From assembly GCA_017463105.1 (NCBI GenBank), contig JAFTPU010000001.1:100600-164599 (forward strand): a stretch of 64,000 nt of DNA, written 5' to 3'. The translations under genes were made by a program, and so were the position numbers. The number at the start of each line of letters is the position of its first letter. Position 1 is the first letter of the stretch. This document shows, one piece after another, positions 61,939 through 64,000 of this stretch. The notes under the pieces were generated by a model that was not told where the DNA came from, did not search any database, and worked only from the letters and a program-made list of their open reading frames with translations. This DNA is from Clostridia bacterium. GTDB lineage: Bacteria; Bacillota; Clostridia; Christensenellales; Borkfalkiaceae.

Positions 61939-62897
61939 ATGTTTTTCCTCACAAAATTTTTACAAAGTTCTTTTATTTCCGTTTCGGTGCACATTCCGCC
62001 GATCGCGTCTGCGCTCGATAACGCCGCCACCGCCGCAGCGGAAGCGAATTCCAATATTTCTTTATCCGATCTGCCGTTATATATTCCGATTAGTGCGCCC
62101 GCGCAAAACGCGTCGCCCGCGCCCGTCGTGCCCTTGATAAATCCTTTGGGAATCTCGTACGAGGGTACGGCGGTAAATCCGTTTTCCGAAACGCACACGC
62201 CGATTTCGGGCGTGTGAATGACGACCCGTTTTTTCACGCCGAGCGTTTTCAGTTTCTCCGCGATCGCCTTGAGATTTTCCCGCGTCGGCTCGACGCCCGT
62301 AAGCTTTCCCGCTTCCGTTTCGTTGATAATTAAATTATCCGTATACGGCAAACAGGGCAAAACGAGCGAGTACCGATCGGAATTTTCGCTGACGAGATCG
62401 ATCGAAGTTTCGATCCCGTTTGCCTTTGCCTTTTGCAAAATTTTCAGACCGTCGCCGCCGTCCACCTTATCGAGAAGCAGAAAATAGCCGAGATGCAACA
62501 TTTTTACGGAAATCGCGTCGAAATCGATATCATCCGCGCCGAAATCCGCGCTTGCGCCCGCATAGGTGAAAAAGGTACGCTGACCGCCCGTAACGCTCAT
62601 GACCTCCGTAAAGCTCGTTTTATCGGCGCACGTTTTCACGCCCGACGTTACGACGCCGTTTTCTTCCAGCTTGGCTTTGACGAAATCGCCCTCTTCGTCC
62701 CTGCCGATCTTACCCACGGCAAGCACGTTCAGCTCGGGCGCGATGCGTTTCAGATCGATCGCAACGTTCGGCACGCATCCGCCTACCGAGCTTTGCACGC
62801 TTTTTATCTTCGTTAGCTCACCCGCGTTCGGGTAAGCGGAAATTTCGTTTATTTTATCGACGAGGATCGTCCCCGCGACCGCAATGCCCTCTCGCAT
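61929..62897 (-). CDS. PfkB-family sugar (phosphate) kinase
   Basis: 322 residues. Ribokinase fold with the N-terminal GGCVPNVAIDLKRI substrate motif and the C-terminal GTTGAGDAFCAG signature holding the catalytic Asp and anion hole. FTYAGASADF is the lid-adjacent part. Context between an isomerase and a class II aldolase suggests phosphorylation of a ketose phosphate at C1 (as LacC, FruK or YihV do). Substrate not determinable. Five bases separate it from the isomerase gene. Confidence 0.9.
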   Translation of the reverse strand: MREGIAVAGTILVDKINEISAYPNAGELTKIKSVQSSVGGCVPNVAIDLKRIAPELNVLAVGKIGRDEEGDFVKAKLEENGVVTSGVKTCADKTSFTEVMSVTGGQRTFFTYAGASADFGADDIDFDAISVKMLHLGYFLLLDKVDGGDGLKILQKAKANGIETSIDLVSENSDRYSLVLPCLPYTDNLIINETEAGKLTGVEPTRENLKAIAEKLKTLGVKKRVVIHTPEIGVCVSENGFTAVPSYEIPKGFIKGTTGAGDAFCAGALIGIYNGRSDKEILEFASAAAVAALSSADAIGGMCTETEIKELCKNFVRKNICL

Positions 62898-62902
62898 GGC
62901 GA

Positions 62903-63850
62903 TCAGTTACATTTCGCCACGAGCGGACCTGCGAGCTCTTTGAGGAAGAACAGTCTGCCCGCGAGCGTGGGGATATACGAGGAGGTGATCCAAGGCGTCG
63001 CGCCGTGACGGAGCGTCATCCAAAGGGACATACCCTGCCATTGCATACCTCTGCCGAGCGTACCGTCCGCACCGCCGATCGCATAATCCGCTTGCAGGAA
63101 CAAGCCGGGGCCGATCGTATTCGCGCGGCAAGGCACGAGCGTCGTGCGCGACTTGAAGCTGGTGAGCGCGTTCTGTTCCACCGTCAGGGGATGGATCTTC
63201 GCCGCGATCCTATACGGCTGTTTTTCCCATTCCGCCGCCGTCGCGTAATCCGCCGCAAAATGCGGTTCCCAGAAAGCGATATGACACATTCTGCCGATAC
63301 CGTAAACGAGGATCAGCTTCGCGCCCTCTTTTTTGAGCTTCGCGATCTTCTCGGGATACGTGGGCAGATTTTCTTTCGTTGCGAAATTCCTTTGATCCTT
63401 CGGCACGGTCAGCTCGCCGAGCGGGTTGAAAAGCGCCTGTTCCATAGCGTATTGGAACGCGCCCGTGTTGTCGGGTGCGAGCGTGTTGCCCTCGCTGTCC
63501 GCCCATTCGTCCATATTAAAGGTGTACACGTGTTCACACGAAACCTTCCATTCTTTGAGAAAGTACACGACCCATTTATACATACCCATGGGACCTACGG
63601 GCAGAATGAACGCGACCTTTTCCTTACGCTCTTTCGCGAGCTTGATCTGCATAGCGATCTCGTGCCCCATATACGTTTCGAACTCCCCGAGGCTTTCGCA
63701 CTGCACGGGCGTGAAATCCTTATTCCAAAACGCTTGTCTTTCCGTTATTTTTTCGGGCGCGTCGATACACGCGTCGATCTTGTCGAAATCCCAACCCGCG
63801 GGATAAAATCCCTCGAGCATACTTCCTTTTACCGTCGAATTGAAATTCAT
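62903..63850 (-). CDS. Glucosamine-6-phosphate isomerase-like protein (NagB family)
   Basis: 315 residues, longer than NagB (about 260). The NagB/RpiA fold is seen in [17 protein letters not shown] (phosphate loop), [14 protein letters not shown] (catalytic DEW region), [19 protein letters not shown] (GIGxxGHIAFNEP-like) and [16 protein letters not shown]. The [12 protein letters not shown] variant differs from NagB's GIGxDGHIAFNEP, so the substrate may not be glucosamine-6-P. First gene of the three-gene cassette; SD AGGAG. Confidence 0.83.
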   Translation of the reverse strand: MNFNSTVKGSMLEGFYPAGWDFDKIDACIDAPEKITERQAFWNKDFTPVQCESLGEFETYMGHEIAMQIKLAKERKEKVAFILPVGPMGMYKWVVYFLKEWKVSCEHVYTFNMDEWADSEGNTLAPDNTGAFQYAMEQALFNPLGELTVPKDQRNFATKENLPTYPEKIAKLKKEGAKLILVYGIGRMCHIAFWEPHFAADYATAAEWEKQPYRIAAKIHPLTVEQNALTSFKSRTTLVPCRANTIGPGLFLQADYAIGGADGTLGRGMQWQGMSLWMTLRHGATPWITSSYIPTLAGRLFFLKELAGPLVAKCN

Positions 63851-63871
63851 TTTCTTTATCTCCTGTTACAA

Positions 63872-63906
63872 TAATATTTGACCAGAAAAGTACTTCAAGC
63901 CAGAAA
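63872..63906 (-). promoter_or_regulatory. Promoter of the isomerase-kinase-aldolase operon, with overlapping direct repeat
   Basis: Minus strand TTGAAG, 16-bp spacer, TATTAT near 63877-63872. CCAGAAA occurs at 63882-63888 and 63900-63906 (18-bp period), overlapping the promoter, and could be an operator. A TATAAT near 63933-63938 on the plus strand may belong to a divergent gene beyond the window. Confidence 0.5.
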
Positions 63907-64000
63907 TGCTTTTCTTGTTCACTTGCCTAAGCTATAATGGAAGTATCAAAGGTCTGACGTTTTACTCCTTGTACTTTTACGTACGCGACAAAAGACTGTC

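Overview
The window looks like chromosome from an uncultured, probably gut-dwelling member of the Clostridia (Bacillota). The evidence is Gram-positive style lipoproteins, SD-led genes with TTGACA/TATAAT promoters at 17-bp spacing, a Thr T-box ahead of thrS, an attenuated infC-rpmI-rplT operon, a ytxC-like sporulation gene beside thrS, RNase J, a PhoP/PhoR-type Pho system and NADP glutamate dehydrogenase. The host DNA is of moderate GC. By eye only the block at about 48.1-54.1 kb is clearly AT-rich. No taxon can be fixed from sequence alone.

Layout. 0-6.9 kb (+): the end of a sugar ABC permease, its solute-binding lipoprotein, a staphylococcal-nuclease-like lipoprotein and a 1270-residue Ig/OB-fold lipoprotein, ending in a terminator. 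7.0-9.7 kb (-): two tandem DHH phosphoesterases and surE, translationally coupled. 10-14.4 kb: tRNA-Arg, gdhA, then a GH13 alpha-glucosidase divergent from an AraC regulator. The shared intergenic region holds an exact 18-bp direct repeat with 21-bp period, next to the GH13 -35 box. 14.5-22.8 kb (-): RNase J, trmR, trhP, asparaginase, M29 aminopeptidase, and two CobW-type GTPases, one with a His/Cys-rich 37-residue repeat. 22.9-28.3 kb (-): a 732-residue unrecognised coiled-coil protein, and a P-type ATPase behind a yybP-ykoY-type (Mn2+) riboswitch. 28.3-36.9 kb: yebC, an rRNA methyltransferase, rplT-rpmI-infC, thrS, ytxC-like, and leuS. 37-43.4 kb (-): a complete Pho cluster, pstS-pstCA-pstB-phoU-phoB-phoR, preceded by three 11-bp-phased Pho-box-like hexamers. 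43.4-47.5 kb (-): a surface protein, an RluA pseudouridine synthase and a methyltransferase.

47.8-54.2 kb is the most unusual part. A tRNA-fMet/Met/Glu operon is interrupted at the 3' end of tRNA-Glu by a 6.0-kb integrated element. It carries a large serine recombinase, an HUH rolling-circle Rep with a small upstream ORF, several long inverted repeats, and a KtrAB potassium-uptake pair as cargo. The two element ends reconstruct a symmetric attP: 16-bp inverted arms around an 18-bp core, centred on a TC dinucleotide. The operon's own terminator appears to have been displaced to the far side of the element.

54.3-64 kb (-): a vWA-domain protein, a scar joining two gene fragments, a MITE-like repeat with about 38-bp imperfect terminal inverted repeats, a 1406-residue double CoA-dehydratase-activase/DUF2229 protein, and an isomerase-kinase-aldolase cassette for an unidentified sugar phosphate.

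By theme, the window combines envelope nutrient capture (sugar, phosphate, possibly extracellular nucleic acid), translation and tRNA modification, RNA turnover, and metal handling. One recent-looking acquisition adds K+ uptake.
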